A DNA stretch of 64,000 bases from Methylomonas fluvii (GTDB lineage Bacteria; Pseudomonadota; Gammaproteobacteria; Methylococcales; Methylomonadaceae). The notes under the pieces are model-generated. The model did no database searches. It worked only from the letters and a program-made list of their open reading frames with translations, and was not told where the DNA came from. Every line of letters starts with the position of its first letter. Position 1 is the stretch's first letter. Below, piece after piece: positions 35,888-46,049 of this stretch. The translations under genes and the position numbers were made by a program. The stretch lies in the NCBI RefSeq assembly GCF_014850975.1, contig NZ_JACXST010000001.1, forward strand, positions 744,001 to 808,000. The letters run 5' to 3'.

Positions 35888-38800
35888 ATGACGACCACTA
35901 TTCAGAATGTAATTGATTTTGTTGATGCTTGGAGAACAAACAACAATTTGTCCGTTGACCATCAGCTGACTGCGACAGAAGTTGAAAAATTCTCAACTGA
36001 TCTCCAGGCTAAAGTTAGCGAGATGAGTTTTACTCTTTCAAGTAAGCCGGGAGCAAATGCTCTTCCTTATTCTGGGGCAATAGGTAACGCTAATGCACCG
36101 GGATGGCAAGTGGCGGCGGCAATATCAGCAAATAGCGATGGCAAATTTGTTTATATCAGCGATATTGACCCGGGAAAACTACTGAATTCGTCCGAGTTAA
36201 AAGATTCGGTTTTAAATGCTGTTGGTGATCGTTCAATTCGCGATGCTCTATTCAACGGAGCAATGAATACCGATGGCGTTCGCAGTCGTTATGGCGTTGG
36301 GGAAGTTTTAGCACTCAACGATTTTGTGTCGAAAGAGTTCATGCTAGCGAACGCCAAGGGTAATGTTCTTACATTAACGCCTAAAGGCGCACCTGACAAC
36401 GTTTGGGCCCAGACAGAGTTTCCTACTCTATTAGCGCATCCTGATGTTACTCATATCAACGGTATTCCAGTCGAAGACCTGAGACAGATGAGAACTGACA
36501 TTTTGGCGACGGGAGCAACAGCTACGCAGGCGGATGCTAATAAAATCGTCTTAGACTACGTTAATCACGAGTCCTCTATCCAAGCAAGAAACTTACAACT
36601 TCAATTCGATTCCGAAAACAAACTGGCCGGGGTTGGAACACGGGAATATTTCAACAATTCTGGCATGACAGGAGTGGGTTACGAACTGACTTCGGCTCCA
36701 GGATACAAAATAGAATACGCTGATACTCTCAAGGTACCAGAAACGACGGCGGAGATCGACTCGTTGCGCAATGCGGTAACTGGTAACCAAATGATCAGGG
36801 GTTACGAGCAGCAACGAGTTTCCGCATTCGAAGCGGTTGGTGATTTAGGCCGCGCCGCAGAAGCGAGCAAATCGCTCAGCCGCGCAAACGCCGCAGGCTT
36901 GGTTATGGGCTTAATGCTAATAGGTTCCAAAGCCAGTGCGGCTGAGAAAGCGGGAGACCATGAGCAAGCAAAACAAATCGTTACCAATGGACTGGTGGAA
37001 TTTGCCAAAGGAGCAGCAATGTTCGGAGGCGCCCAGCTGGCAGCCACGGCAATAGGTGCTATTTTGGGCATACCTCTCGGCGCTTTTGTAGGCGGTGCCT
37101 TGGCAGTATATGGTGCCTATGAGGCAGCCAAACTTGTTCCTGTTTTATGGGATAGCATCGCCAACCTCTTCACCTCCGCCACCGTCGCCACCCCACCCGT
37201 GCGCCGCGATCCCTTGGTCTTCGACCTGGACGGCGATGGCCTGGAAACCGCCGGCGTCAACACCGCCAATCCTATCTACTTCGACCACGACGCCGACGGC
37301 GTCAAGACCGCGACCGGTTGGGTCAAAGCCGACGACGCCTTCCTGGTTTTGGATAAAAACGCCAACGGCACCATCGACAGCGGCCGCGAGCTGTTCGGCG
37401 ATGCGATGCTCAAAAGCAACGGCCAACTGGCCGCCGACGGCTTCGACGCCTTGCGCGACCTGGACGCCAACCTGGACGGCAAAGTCGATGCCAATGACGC
37501 CCAATTCGCCAACCTGCGCCTGTGGCGCGACCTGAACCAGGACGGCATCAGCCAAGCCAACGAACTGTTCACGCTGGGCAGCCAAAACATCGCCGCCATA
37601 AACGTCGGCAGCACCGAGCACAGCCAAGTCGTCGCCAACGGCAACCAGCTGGCCGACCTGGGCAGCTACGTCAAAACCGACGGCAGCAGCGGAGCTCTGG
37701 GCGAGGTCAGCGGCGACCTGGGCGACATCAACCTGATCCAGGACACCTTCCACAGCCAATTCAGCGACCACCTGAACACCACCGGCTTCGAAGCACTGCC
37801 CGATATGCAAGGCGCCGGCCAAGTCCGCAGTCTGCGCGAAGCCGCCACCCTGTCGCCGGTACTGGCGCAATTGCTAACCGACTTCGCCGCCGCCGGCAGC
37901 GCTGCCTACAACGCCTGGGCCGACAAACTGACCGTCCTGGAACACTTCAACGGCCGCACCTTCAACACCGTACCGGCCGGCACGACGGCAGCGACTATCA
38001 ACTTATGGAGCGTCACTCAGGATTTGTTGCAAAGCAGTTATGAAGCGTTGAAAAACTCGGTTTATCAAAGCCTAGTGTTACAGACACGGGTGAAACCGTT
38101 GTTGGATTTGATTTCGTTGCGCGTAAACGAAAATGGCATTGCCTTGGATTTTACCGAAGTGAATGCGGAATTTGATCGCCGCGCCGCGCTAAACCCGGGC
38201 AGCGCAGCCGCAGACCTTGCGGAATTTACCATCATGACCAAAGACTCGCTTAAAGATAGCGGCTGGCAGGGCTGGGAAAAACTGGTTGAATACGTTAACA
38301 CCTACCCGATGACACCGGAACTGCGCAGTGAGTTGGTGTTGGTGGGGGTGAAATTCGACGGTACAAGTAGCGACGACACTGTCGTGGGCGATGCCGGCAA
38401 CAACACCATTTCAGGCGGGACCGGCAACGATACGATTTATGGGGCGAATGGGGATGATAATCTTAGCGGCGGCGACAGCGAGGATACCCTATTGGGCGGT
38501 GCCGGCGACGACATATTAAGCGGCGGCAACGGCTACGACACCCTGGCCGGTGGCTTGGGCAACGACACCTTGTACGGCGGCTACCATGCCGACACCTATC
38601 TTTTCAACCGGGGCGACGGTGCCGACACGATTCAGGAAAGCGGCACTGGTCCTGAGACGGGTTTCTGGGGTGGCGCCGGCGACAAGCTGATATTCGGCGC
38701 CGGCATTGCGACGGCAGACATGAGTTTTACCCAGGTCGGCAATGATCTGATCATGGGCCTGGGTCAAGGTGATCGATTGACCTTCAAGGATTGGTATGTG

Positions 38801-40456
38801 TTTGACGGCAGTTACGGCAATTTCCCCTATCAGGTGGACAGCTTCCAGTTTGCCGACGGCACGGTCATGAGTGCCACGGCGTTGTTGAACACCAAAGGCG
38901 TCGACATGGCCGGCACCGACGGCAACGACAACGTTTTGAGCGGTGCCGAGATCGACCGGATCGCTACCGGGCTGGGTAACGATACCGTGAACGCCGGCGC
39001 CGGTGACGACACCGTGAACGGCGGTGCCGGCAACGACGTGTTGAACGGCCAGGACGGTAACGATACCGTGGACGGCGATGGGGGCGACGATACCCTCAGT
39101 GGCGGCAACGGTAACGACGTGTTGTTGGGTGGTCAGGGCATCGATGTGCTGAACGGCGATGCCGGCAACGACCGCCTGGAAGGCGGTGACGGCAACGACA
39201 CTCTGAACGGCGGCGACAGCGAGGATACCCTATTGGGCGGTGCCGGCGACGACATATTAAGCGGCGGCAACGGCTACGACACCCTGGCCGGTGGCTTGGG
39301 CAACGACACCTTGTACGGCGGCTACCATGCCGACACCTATCTTTTCAACCGGGGCGACGGTGCCGACACGATTCAGGAAAGCGGCACTGGTCCTGAGACG
39401 GGTTTCTGGGGTGGCGCCGGCGACAAGCTGATATTCGGCGCCGGCATTGCGACGGCAGACATGAGTTTTACCCAGGTCGGCAATGATCTGATCATGGGCC
39501 TGGGTCAAGGTGATCGATTGACCTTCAAGGATTGGTATGTGTTTGACGGCAGTTACGGCAATTTCCCCTATCAGGTGGACAGCTTCCAGTTTGCCGACGG
39601 CACGGTCATGAGTGCCACGGCGTTGTTGAACACCAAAGGGGTCGACATGGCCGGCACCGACGGCAACGACAACGTTTTGAGCGGTGCCGAGACCGATCGG
39701 ATCAACGGCGGCCTGGGCAATGACACCGTCAACGCCGGAGCGGGTGACGACTATTTGGATGGCGGGCTTGGTATAGATACTTTAATAGGTGGTTTGGGTA
39801 ACGATACTTATGTGGTTGACAATGCTGGAGATATTGTTACCGAAGGTGCGGGGGCCGGGACAGATACTGTCATTAGTAGCATTGATTACAATTTAAATAA
39901 TGTTGCCAACGTAGAGAACCTAACGTTGATCGGCTCTACCGCTACCAATGTGACAGGCAATGCCTCGAATAATTTATTAAAAGGTAATAACATTGCCAAT
40001 AGTTTGGCAGGCAATGCGGGTGCCGATACCCTGGACGGTCTAGGCGGCGCGGATACCCTAACCGGCGGCACCGGCAACGACACCTACGTCTTGGGCCGGG
40101 GTTACGCTGCGGATACAGTAGTGGAGAACGATGCGACGGCGGGTAACACCGACATCGCGCAATTCCTGTCGGGCATCACCGCCGACCAGCTCTGGTTCCA
40201 GCATGTCGGCAACAATCTGGAAGCCAGTATTATCGGTACCTCAGACAAATTGGTGTTGAAAGACTGGTATGCCGGCACGGCCAACCACGTCGAGCAGTTC
40301 AAAACCACCGACGGTGCGTTGACCCTGCTGGATAGCCAAGTGGAAAACCTAGTGTCGGCGATGGCCGCGTTCGCGCCGCCGGCCGCCGGTCAAACCACTT
40401 TGCCGACTAATTACCAGACGGCACTGGCACCGGTGATTGCGGCTAACTGGCATTAA
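35888..40456 (+). CDS. Large RTX calcium-binding protein secreted by type I system
   Basis: A 1522-residue protein without a signal peptide. Residues 1-370 are unassigned; 377-414 are a Gly/Ala-rich hydrophobic stretch that could enter membranes. Residues 437-574 hold EF-hand-like Asp-rich motifs ([28 protein letters not shown] and [16 protein letters not shown]). From about residue 828 to 1460 are RTX nonapeptides GGxGxDxLx arranged in blocks, two of which are almost identical. The C-terminus after DKLVLKDWY should carry the secretion signal. It may be a toxin, adhesin or hydrolase; no catalytic motif was found. Transporter genes follow directly. Confidence 0.85.
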   Translation: MTTTIQNVIDFVDAWRTNNNLSVDHQLTATEVEKFSTDLQAKVSEMSFTLSSKPGANALPYSGAIGNANAPGWQVAAAISANSDGKFVYISDIDPGKLLNSSELKDSVLNAVGDRSIRDALFNGAMNTDGVRSRYGVGEVLALNDFVSKEFMLANAKGNVLTLTPKGAPDNVWAQTEFPTLLAHPDVTHINGIPVEDLRQMRTDILATGATATQADANKIVLDYVNHESSIQARNLQLQFDSENKLAGVGTREYFNNSGMTGVGYELTSAPGYKIEYADTLKVPETTAEIDSLRNAVTGNQMIRGYEQQRVSAFEAVGDLGRAAEASKSLSRANAAGLVMGLMLIGSKASAAEKAGDHEQAKQIVTNGLVEFAKGAAMFGGAQLAATAIGAILGIPLGAFVGGALAVYGAYEAAKLVPVLWDSIANLFTSATVATPPVRRDPLVFDLDGDGLETAGVNTANPIYFDHDADGVKTATGWVKADDAFLVLDKNANGTIDSGRELFGDAMLKSNGQLAADGFDALRDLDANLDGKVDANDAQFANLRLWRDLNQDGISQANELFTLGSQNIAAINVGSTEHSQVVANGNQLADLGSYVKTDGSSGALGEVSGDLGDINLIQDTFHSQFSDHLNTTGFEALPDMQGAGQVRSLREAATLSPVLAQLLTDFAAAGSAAYNAWADKLTVLEHFNGRTFNTVPAGTTAATINLWSVTQDLLQSSYEALKNSVYQSLVLQTRVKPLLDLISLRVNENGIALDFTEVNAEFDRRAALNPGSAAADLAEFTIMTKDSLKDSGWQGWEKLVEYVNTYPMTPELRSELVLVGVKFDGTSSDDTVVGDAGNNTISGGTGNDTIYGANGDDNLSGGDSEDTLLGGAGDDILSGGNGYDTLAGGLGNDTLYGGYHADTYLFNRGDGADTIQESGTGPETGFWGGAGDKLIFGAGIATADMSFTQVGNDLIMGLGQGDRLTFKDWYVFDGSYGNFPYQVDSFQFADGTVMSATALLNTKGVDMAGTDGNDNVLSGAEIDRIATGLGNDTVNAGAGDDTVNGGAGNDVLNGQDGNDTVDGDGGDDTLSGGNGNDVLLGGQGIDVLNGDAGNDRLEGGDGNDTLNGGDSEDTLLGGAGDDILSGGNGYDTLAGGLGNDTLYGGYHADTYLFNRGDGADTIQESGTGPETGFWGGAGDKLIFGAGIATADMSFTQVGNDLIMGLGQGDRLTFKDWYVFDGSYGNFPYQVDSFQFADGTVMSATALLNTKGVDMAGTDGNDNVLSGAETDRINGGLGNDTVNAGAGDDYLDGGLGIDTLIGGLGNDTYVVDNAGDIVTEGAGAGTDTVISSIDYNLNNVANVENLTLIGSTATNVTGNASNNLLKGNNIANSLAGNAGADTLDGLGGADTLTGGTGNDTYVLGRGYAADTVVENDATAGNTDIAQFLSGITADQLWFQHVGNNLEASIIGTSDKLVLKDWYAGTANHVEQFKTTDGALTLLDSQVENLVSAMAAFAPPAAGQTTLPTNYQTALAPVIAANWH
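38468..38951 (+). repeat. Intragenic 484-bp repeat, copy 1
   Basis: Matches 39209-39692 at an offset of 741 bases, with one visible difference (AAAGGCGTC versus AAAGGGGTC). It encodes RTX repeats plus a beta domain ([13 protein letters not shown] to [12 protein letters not shown]). Confidence 0.9.
39209..39692 (+). repeat. Intragenic 484-bp repeat, copy 2
   Basis: Near-identical to 38468-38951. Such low divergence means a recent duplication or continuing gene conversion between the two blocks. Confidence 0.9.
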
Positions 40457-40481
40457 AGGACCTTCGAGTTACCGGCTAAAC

Positions 40482-40526
40482 GCCAAAGCCGCGCGAGTCG
40501 GCCAGTCTGACTCGATGCGGCTTTGG
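40482..40526 (+). terminator. Stem-loop between RTX gene and transporter genes
   Basis: GCCAAAGCCGC and GCGGCTTTGGC form an 11-bp stem, extended inward by GAGTC / GACTC. It lies 26 bases past the RTX stop and before the ABC gene. No T-run follows, so it may reduce read-through instead of ending transcription, keeping transporter levels below substrate levels. Confidence 0.65.
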
Positions 40527-40602
40527 CCTTGGTTTGGTGCTCCGGGTCTCTACCATTTAATATTTTTACTCTCCTTTTCCTTTCAAGCAGTTTTTGCGTG
40601 CA

Positions 40603-42744
40603 ATGACAAATTACTCTCCTGCTAGCGGTGCTCCCACCGCTACCCTCGACACCGGCCTGGCCTGCTTGGCGATGCTGGCCCGTCTGCACGGCGTTGCCGT
40701 CGATCCGGATCAACTGGCTCACCAGTTTCGGCCTAGTGGCCAGCTATTGGCTTGTGACGATATTCTGCTGGCCGCCAAAACGCTAGGCTTGCAGGCCAAA
40801 CGGGTTAAGACTTCATTGGCCCGCTTGGACAAGACGCCGCTGCCGGCGGTAGCGGTTTCAGGCGACGGGACCTTTTTTGTGCTAGCCCGCGTCGATATCG
40901 GCCAAGTGTTGATTCACGACCCGGCTGCCGCTCGCCCGGAACAAATGCCGTTAGAAGCTTTCGCCGAGCGTTGGTCCGGCGCCCTGATCTTGTTTACCTC
41001 GCGCGCCTCGCTGGCCGCCGAGCTGGGCAAATTCGATTTCACCTGGTTTATCCCGGCCATCGTCAAATACCGCAAGCTGTTACTGGAAGTGTTGCTGGTC
41101 AGTTTCGTGTTGCAGTTGTTTGCCTTGGTCACGCCTTTGTTCTTTCAGGTGGTGATGGACAAGGTCCTGGTGCATAGAGGTTTTACCACGCTGGACGTGA
41201 TCGCCCTCGGCCTGTTGGTAGTGACCTTGTTCGAAGTGCTGCTGACCGGCTTGCGCGGTTATGTGTTCGCCCACACCACCAGCCGGATCGATGTCGAGCT
41301 GGGGGCTCGGTTGTTTCGGCACTTGTTGAATCTGCCGATGGCCTACTTCGAAGCCCGCCGGGTTGGTGATTCGGTGGCTCGGGTGCGCGAATTGGAAAAC
41401 ATTCGGGCTTTTCTGACCGGCAATGCGGTGACGGTGCTGCTGGACTTGTTGTTCTCGGTGGTGTTTCTGGCGGTGATGGCCTATTACAGCGTGGACCTGA
41501 CCTTGATCGTCTTGGTGTCTTTACCGTGTTATGTCTTGCTGTCGGTATTGTACACCCCGCTATTGCGCGGCCGCTTGCACGAGAAATTCAATCGCGGCGC
41601 CGAGAACCAGGCTTTTCTGGTGGAAGCGATTTCCGGCATCGGTACGGTCAAAGCCATGGCAGTGGAGCCGCAATTGACCCGGCATTGGGACAAGCAACTG
41701 GCCGGCTATGTCTCGGCCGGCTTTCGTACCGCCAGCGTCGGCCTGTTCGCCAATGCCGGCGTCACCTTGATCGGTAAACTGGTCACCGTCGCCACCATGT
41801 GGCTGGGCGCCCGTCTGGTCATTGATGGCGAACTCAGTGTCGGCCAGTTGATCGCCTTCAACATGCTGGCCGGCCATGTGGCGCAACCGGTGATGCGGTT
41901 GTCGCAGCTGTGGACCGATTTTCAACAGACCGGCATCTCCATGCAGCGCCTGGGCGACATCCTCAATAGCCGTGGCGAGACGGCTGGCAACAAGAGCAGT
42001 TTGCCGCCGATTCAAGGCAAAATCGAGTTCGACCAAGTGGTGTTCCGCTATAACCCGGACGGCTCGGAAGTGCTGAAAGGTATCAGTCTGGACATCGCGG
42101 CCGGCGAAGTGATCGGCATCGTCGGCCGCTCCGGTTCCGGCAAGAGTACCCTAACCAAGCTCGTACAACGCCTGTATGTCCCCGAACGCGGGCGGGTGTT
42201 GGTGGACGGCATGGATTTGGCGCTGGCCGACGTCTCGTCCCTGCGCCGGCAGATCGGCGTGGTATTGCAGGAAAACGTGCTGTTCAACCGTAGCATTCGC
42301 GACAACATTGCCTTGACCGATCCCGGCGCACCCTTGCCGCAAATTATTGCTGCCGCCAAACTGGCCGGCGCCCACGACTTTATCCTAGAACTGCCGGAAG
42401 CCTACGACACCATGGTCGGTGAGCACGGCTCGACCCTATCCGGCGGCCAACGCCAGCGCATCGCCATCGCCCGGGCCTTGATCAGCAATCCGCGTATCCT
42501 GATCTTCGACGAAGCCACCAGTGCGCTGGACTACGAATCCGAGCGCATCATCCAGAACAATATGAAAGCCATTTGCCAAGGTAGAACCGTCATCATCATC
42601 GCCCACCGCTTGAGCGCGGTACGCGATGCCAACCGTATTATCGTCATGGAGCGCGGCCAGGTCGTTGAGGCCGGCAGTCATAGTGAATTGTTGACCCACG
42701 AGTTGGGCCATTACAGCCGGCTGCATCGGCTGCAGATGGGATAA
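40603..42744 (+). CDS. Type I secretion ABC transporter with inactive C39-like domain
   Basis: A 713-residue HlyB-type exporter from the ATG at 40603. Residues 1-130 form a C39 peptidase-like domain in which the catalytic Cys position reads LDTGLACL (Thr), so it binds but does not cut the substrate. Membrane segments lie between residues 150 and 430. The ATPase domain has [24 protein letters not shown] and [12 protein letters not shown]. It exports the RTX protein encoded upstream. The adaptor gene starts four bases after its stop. Confidence 0.93.
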   Translation: MTNYSPASGAPTATLDTGLACLAMLARLHGVAVDPDQLAHQFRPSGQLLACDDILLAAKTLGLQAKRVKTSLARLDKTPLPAVAVSGDGTFFVLARVDIGQVLIHDPAAARPEQMPLEAFAERWSGALILFTSRASLAAELGKFDFTWFIPAIVKYRKLLLEVLLVSFVLQLFALVTPLFFQVVMDKVLVHRGFTTLDVIALGLLVVTLFEVLLTGLRGYVFAHTTSRIDVELGARLFRHLLNLPMAYFEARRVGDSVARVRELENIRAFLTGNAVTVLLDLLFSVVFLAVMAYYSVDLTLIVLVSLPCYVLLSVLYTPLLRGRLHEKFNRGAENQAFLVEAISGIGTVKAMAVEPQLTRHWDKQLAGYVSAGFRTASVGLFANAGVTLIGKLVTVATMWLGARLVIDGELSVGQLIAFNMLAGHVAQPVMRLSQLWTDFQQTGISMQRLGDILNSRGETAGNKSSLPPIQGKIEFDQVVFRYNPDGSEVLKGISLDIAAGEVIGIVGRSGSGKSTLTKLVQRLYVPERGRVLVDGMDLALADVSSLRRQIGVVLQENVLFNRSIRDNIALTDPGAPLPQIIAAAKLAGAHDFILELPEAYDTMVGEHGSTLSGGQRQRIAIARALISNPRILIFDEATSALDYESERIIQNNMKAICQGRTVIIIAHRLSAVRDANRIIVMERGQVVEAGSHSELLTHELGHYSRLHRLQMG

Positions 42745-42748
42745 TACG

Positions 42749-44182
42749 ATGTTGAAACTTCAAGTAAGCCTAGAACTGTTACACCGCTACCGACAAGCCT
42801 TTCGACACGCCTGGTCAAGGCGCGCGGAACTGGACAGTGTGCCCCGTTTGGCGCACGAAAGCGCTTTTCTGCCCGCCGCACTGGCTTTGCAGGAAACCCC
42901 GGTTTCCCCGGCACCGCGCGTGGCGATCTGGTGTTTGATTGGCTTTGCCCTGTTGGCAGTGCTGTGGGCCGGTTTCGGCCGGATCGACATCGTCGCTACC
43001 GCCCAGGGCAAGATCGTCCCCAACGACAGGGTCAAGACTATTCAGCCCTTGGAAACCGCCACGGTCAAAGCCATCCACGTCAACGACGGCCAAGCAGTTA
43101 AAGCCGGCGATGTGCTGATCGAACTGGATGCAACCGCCGCCGATGCCGATACCGCCAGCATCGCCAACGATTTGCGCACCGCGCAACTGACGGCAGCCCG
43201 CGATAGCGCCTTTTTGCAGAGCCTGGCTGCTTTGCAAAACGGTAAACCGCTAAAGCCGCGACTCCAGGCGCCGGACGCGATGCCTTCTGAGCAAGTCCAA
43301 CACGAACAACGCCTGCTGGATGGCGAATGGCAGGAACTGACCAGTAAACTGGAACGCCTGGAAGCGGATAAATCCAGCCGCCAAGCGGCTTTGCGTTCGG
43401 TACAGGCCACAGTGGCTAAACTGGCGCAGTCCGCACCGATTGCCCGCCGCTTGGCCGAGGATTATCAACAACTACAAGCCAAGAAATTCGTCTCCAGCCA
43501 CAACTATTTGGAGCGCGAACAGGCCCGCATCGAACAGGAAGGCGAGTTGGCCACGCAACGGGAAAAGCAACAGGAACTCAGCGCGGCGATTCAGGAAGCC
43601 GCCAAACAACAAAGCGAACTGTTAGCCGCCGCTCGCCGCACCGCATTGGACCGGCTGCACGACAGCGAACAGAAAATCGAAACCTATACCCAGGCCGGCA
43701 TCAAGGCCCGCCAGCGCGGCCAATTGTTGACTCTGACCGCACCGGTGGACGGCATCGTCCAGCAACTGGCGATTCACACCGTCGGCGGCGTGGTCACCCC
43801 GGCGCAACCGCTGCTGATCGTAGTCCCTGCCGACCAAACCATGGAAATCGAAGCGTTCGTCGAAAACAAAGACATTGGCTTTGTGAATCCCGGCCAGGAA
43901 GCCGAAATTAAAATCGAAACCTTCCCTTACACCAAATACGGCACCCTGCACGGCGAAGTGACGCATGTGTCCAGCGACGCCATCAACGATGAGAAGCGCG
44001 GTTTGATTTACTCATCCCGCGTCAAACTGCCGCGCACCACGATGCAAGTTGAGAACAAAACCGTCAACCTGACGCCGGGCATGGCGGTGACGGTGGAAGT
44101 CAAGACCGGCCAGCGTAGGGTGATTGAATATTTCCTAAGCCCACTGATCGAACATGTGGGAGAAAGTTTGCGGGAGCGGTAA
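42749..44182 (+). CDS. HlyD-family type I secretion adaptor
   Basis: A 477-residue membrane fusion protein: short cytoplasmic N-terminus, one membrane helix near residue 52-70 (VAIWCLIGFALLAVLWAGFG), the lipoyl segment ATAQGKIVPNDRVKTIQPLE, a long coiled coil (residues 130-310) and a C-terminal beta domain with GMAVTVEVKTGQRRVIEYFL, the HlyD end motif. It links the ABC exporter to an outer-membrane TolC-type protein, which is not encoded here and must be supplied elsewhere. Confidence 0.92.
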   Translation: MLKLQVSLELLHRYRQAFRHAWSRRAELDSVPRLAHESAFLPAALALQETPVSPAPRVAIWCLIGFALLAVLWAGFGRIDIVATAQGKIVPNDRVKTIQPLETATVKAIHVNDGQAVKAGDVLIELDATAADADTASIANDLRTAQLTAARDSAFLQSLAALQNGKPLKPRLQAPDAMPSEQVQHEQRLLDGEWQELTSKLERLEADKSSRQAALRSVQATVAKLAQSAPIARRLAEDYQQLQAKKFVSSHNYLEREQARIEQEGELATQREKQQELSAAIQEAAKQQSELLAAARRTALDRLHDSEQKIETYTQAGIKARQRGQLLTLTAPVDGIVQQLAIHTVGGVVTPAQPLLIVVPADQTMEIEAFVENKDIGFVNPGQEAEIKIETFPYTKYGTLHGEVTHVSSDAINDEKRGLIYSSRVKLPRTTMQVENKTVNLTPGMAVTVEVKTGQRRVIEYFLSPLIEHVGESLRER

Positions 44183-44233
44183 GGTTGAATGGCTCTGCCT
44201 TAGCTCAACAGCTAACTTAATCATCGGCTCCAC

Positions 44234-44305
44234 CGGCTGTTTTGGTATCGGAATCCCTGGTGGTTTTGAAGTCGGAATGGGTGGCGGTTTTTATCGGAAT
44301 ACGCA
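44234..44305 (-). repeat. Terminal repeat array, far end of the transposon
   Basis: On the minus strand, from the outer end inward: ATTCCGATAAAAACCGCCAC, then ATTCCGACTTCAAAACCACC and ATTCCGATACCAAAACAGCC. It is inverted relative to 29460-29580. The outermost unit is separated from the 8-bp target duplicate by only TGCGT. Confidence 0.75.
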
Positions 44306-44652
44306 CTCATGCTCCCAAAAGCGAAGTACTTTCCAACCTTGCTGTATTAGCATTAAATTAACTTCTTGATCTCGGGCTCTGTTTTTAACAATTTCTCTTC
44401 CCAGAATGCACGATTTTCCACGGGCATCTGGCAATGCTCAGGACAACCATGCCAGAAACAACCATCCACAAAAATCACCAACCGTCTCCCAGGGAAGTAC
44501 AAATCCGGCCGACCAAGTAAATCACTTTTTAATCGGTATCGTAATCCCGCATTCCATAGTGCCTTACGAAGCGCAAGCTCCGGCTTTGTGTTTTTATCCC
44601 GAATGCGGGACATGCAAAAGCTACGCTGGCGTTTGGATAAAACATCGCTCAT
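44306..44652 (-). pseudogene. vsr: 5' part of vsr (very-short-patch repair endonuclease)
   Basis: Vsr nicks DNA at T:G mismatches produced by deamination of 5-methylcytosine. The ATG at 44650-44652 overlaps the stop of the receiver-protein gene (ATGA). SFCMSRIRDKNTKPELALRK, GRPDLYFPGRRLVIFVDGCF and WHGCPEHC are the family core with catalytic Asp and His. The frame stops at KKLI (44353). One base added to an AA run (AAGAAAGTT) restores NLMLIQQGWKVLRFWEHE, which then runs into the transposon. The rest of the gene lies at 29386-29459. Confidence 0.92.
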
Positions 44653-46049
44653 TCAGAAAATGAGGTAATCCCGGGTCTGATTGAATGATTGCCCCAGGCA
44701 AATGCTATTTCATTGATAATCTGTTCTTTAAGTCTAAACATGGGAATGTCCAAAACCTCACTATTCTCATGCAATCCAGCAACATATCTGAAAGACACCA
44801 AAAGAACGTAGTTTTTATCTTTGTAACGAAATATAGGAGAGCGATAAATTCCTTCGTGGGCTTTAGTTCTTTTGGTTTTGGAGTCGGATACCAGTTTTAA
44901 GTATTTTGAAGGTACTAATGCTGCAAGAACATATTTATGAAGTCGATTCTTTCGTTGAGCATGATCACATGCGGCACCAATCTCAAGCCAACCAAGTATA
45001 GTTGCTTGACGAGCTTTTTCTCTGTAGCTCGGTCCATTGATTTTTCCACCAACATTATTATTAAATAGAAACTCTTCCGTCATTAATGCCTTATGACTTC
45101 TTCCAAACTGACCTTTAAATTTCTGATCATTAGTATTAATCGTTTCAGATAGCCTGACAAAAACACCGCGCTTAAGTTTTGAAAAGCCTTCATTCAGTTC
45201 AGCAACGTTGTAAAATGTATTCAAATTAGAAATATCATCCAGTTCTAAAGTTGAAAGATTTTTTCTATCTCCGAGGTTATTTAGGCAAGATTTCCAATCA
45301 TTATTTAATCTTGCAACATCTAATTCACTTGCCATACTGAGTAGATTGTCCTCAAGAATAGGCATTAATCCCGTCTCGATAGAATGGTTTGGTGCATCCT
45401 TTGCATTCTGATGTCCAATCGATGCATGTGCAATATGGGTCAATAAATTGATCAATTTCTCTCGGGTTTCGTCTATTTTCCATCCTTTATCGTGTCGCGA
45501 AGCTGCAATTCTATAAAGTTCTGAAAGGGTGTCTGACGCGGCATGAATTGTCCTGCTTTCCCATTCATGTAATAACTTAAATACTTTTACTTCTCCTATT
45601 ACTTGGCTTAGTTTGTCTTTTAATTTGTTAATGTCATTTTCTGAAAAGTCAGTTTTATCAAGGAAGCTCCATCCAATTGGTGCCGTAATTACATCTTTCG
45701 ATCGCTGGGAAAGCAAATTAAAAATCTCTTCGGGCAGTTCTTTATATTTCGACCAAAATATCAAATAGTAGGGGCCTATCGGATTTAACTTTTCTAAAAC
45801 TTTCTCTATTGTTGGGTACAATTGCCTTGCATCTTGAGTATTTTGAGCTTCTCTTAGATTTATATCTATTGCGATAACCCGTGCGTGTTTAGTGTTTGCA
45901 TTAACGTGATCAACACCAGTTGTATTATCAGGATCATCACCATCAAATCGTATAGGCAAACATGGTTGACCTGATAGAGCAAATGCACGATTAAGTGTGT
46001 CGAGATATTCCTGATTATCATCAATCAATATAATAGGCGTTCTGAACAT
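44649..46049 (-). CDS. Receiver-domain protein paired with the dual-GHKL ATPase
   Basis: A 466-residue protein. Residues 5-110 look like a response-regulator receiver: PIILIDDNQEY with the acidic pair at 10-11, VIAIDINLRE with a candidate phosphoacceptor Asp62, and YLIFWSKY. The other 350 residues are helical and lack a known DNA-binding output domain. The start overlaps the stop of the ATPase gene by one base (TAATG) and its own stop overlaps vsr, so all three are coupled. I infer that it takes a signal from the ATPase; its output is unknown. Confidence 0.65.
   Translation of the reverse strand: MFRTPIILIDDNQEYLDTLNRAFALSGQPCLPIRFDGDDPDNTTGVDHVNANTKHARVIAIDINLREAQNTQDARQLYPTIEKVLEKLNPIGPYYLIFWSKYKELPEEIFNLLSQRSKDVITAPIGWSFLDKTDFSENDINKLKDKLSQVIGEVKVFKLLHEWESRTIHAASDTLSELYRIAASRHDKGWKIDETREKLINLLTHIAHASIGHQNAKDAPNHSIETGLMPILEDNLLSMASELDVARLNNDWKSCLNNLGDRKNLSTLELDDISNLNTFYNVAELNEGFSKLKRGVFVRLSETINTNDQKFKGQFGRSHKALMTEEFLFNNNVGGKINGPSYREKARQATILGWLEIGAACDHAQRKNRLHKYVLAALVPSKYLKLVSDSKTKRTKAHEGIYRSPIFRYKDKNYVLLVSFRYVAGLHENSEVLDIPMFRLKEQIINEIAFAWGNHSIRPGITSFSE

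Larger units (their letters stand above)
29460..44305. mobile_element. IS21-type transposon of 14,846 bp with 8-bp target duplication
   Basis: The left end reads TGCATATTCC and the right end, on the other strand, TGCGTATTCC. Each is followed by an array of 22-base units close to ATTCCGATnnnAAACCGCCAC. CTCATGCT flanks both ends (29452-29459 and 44306-44313), and removing the element rejoins vsr in frame apart from one base. istB is next to the left array as expected. Normally the other array would lie about 100-200 bases from istA; here 12 kb intervene. Either the element carries cargo, or a later insertion entered between istA and that end. Confidence 0.85.

Noticed and set aside
38400-39800. 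CRISPR-like regular repeats
   Set aside because: The repeats are in-frame RTX nonapeptide codons (GGxGxDxLx) inside a large gene, with no unique spacers.
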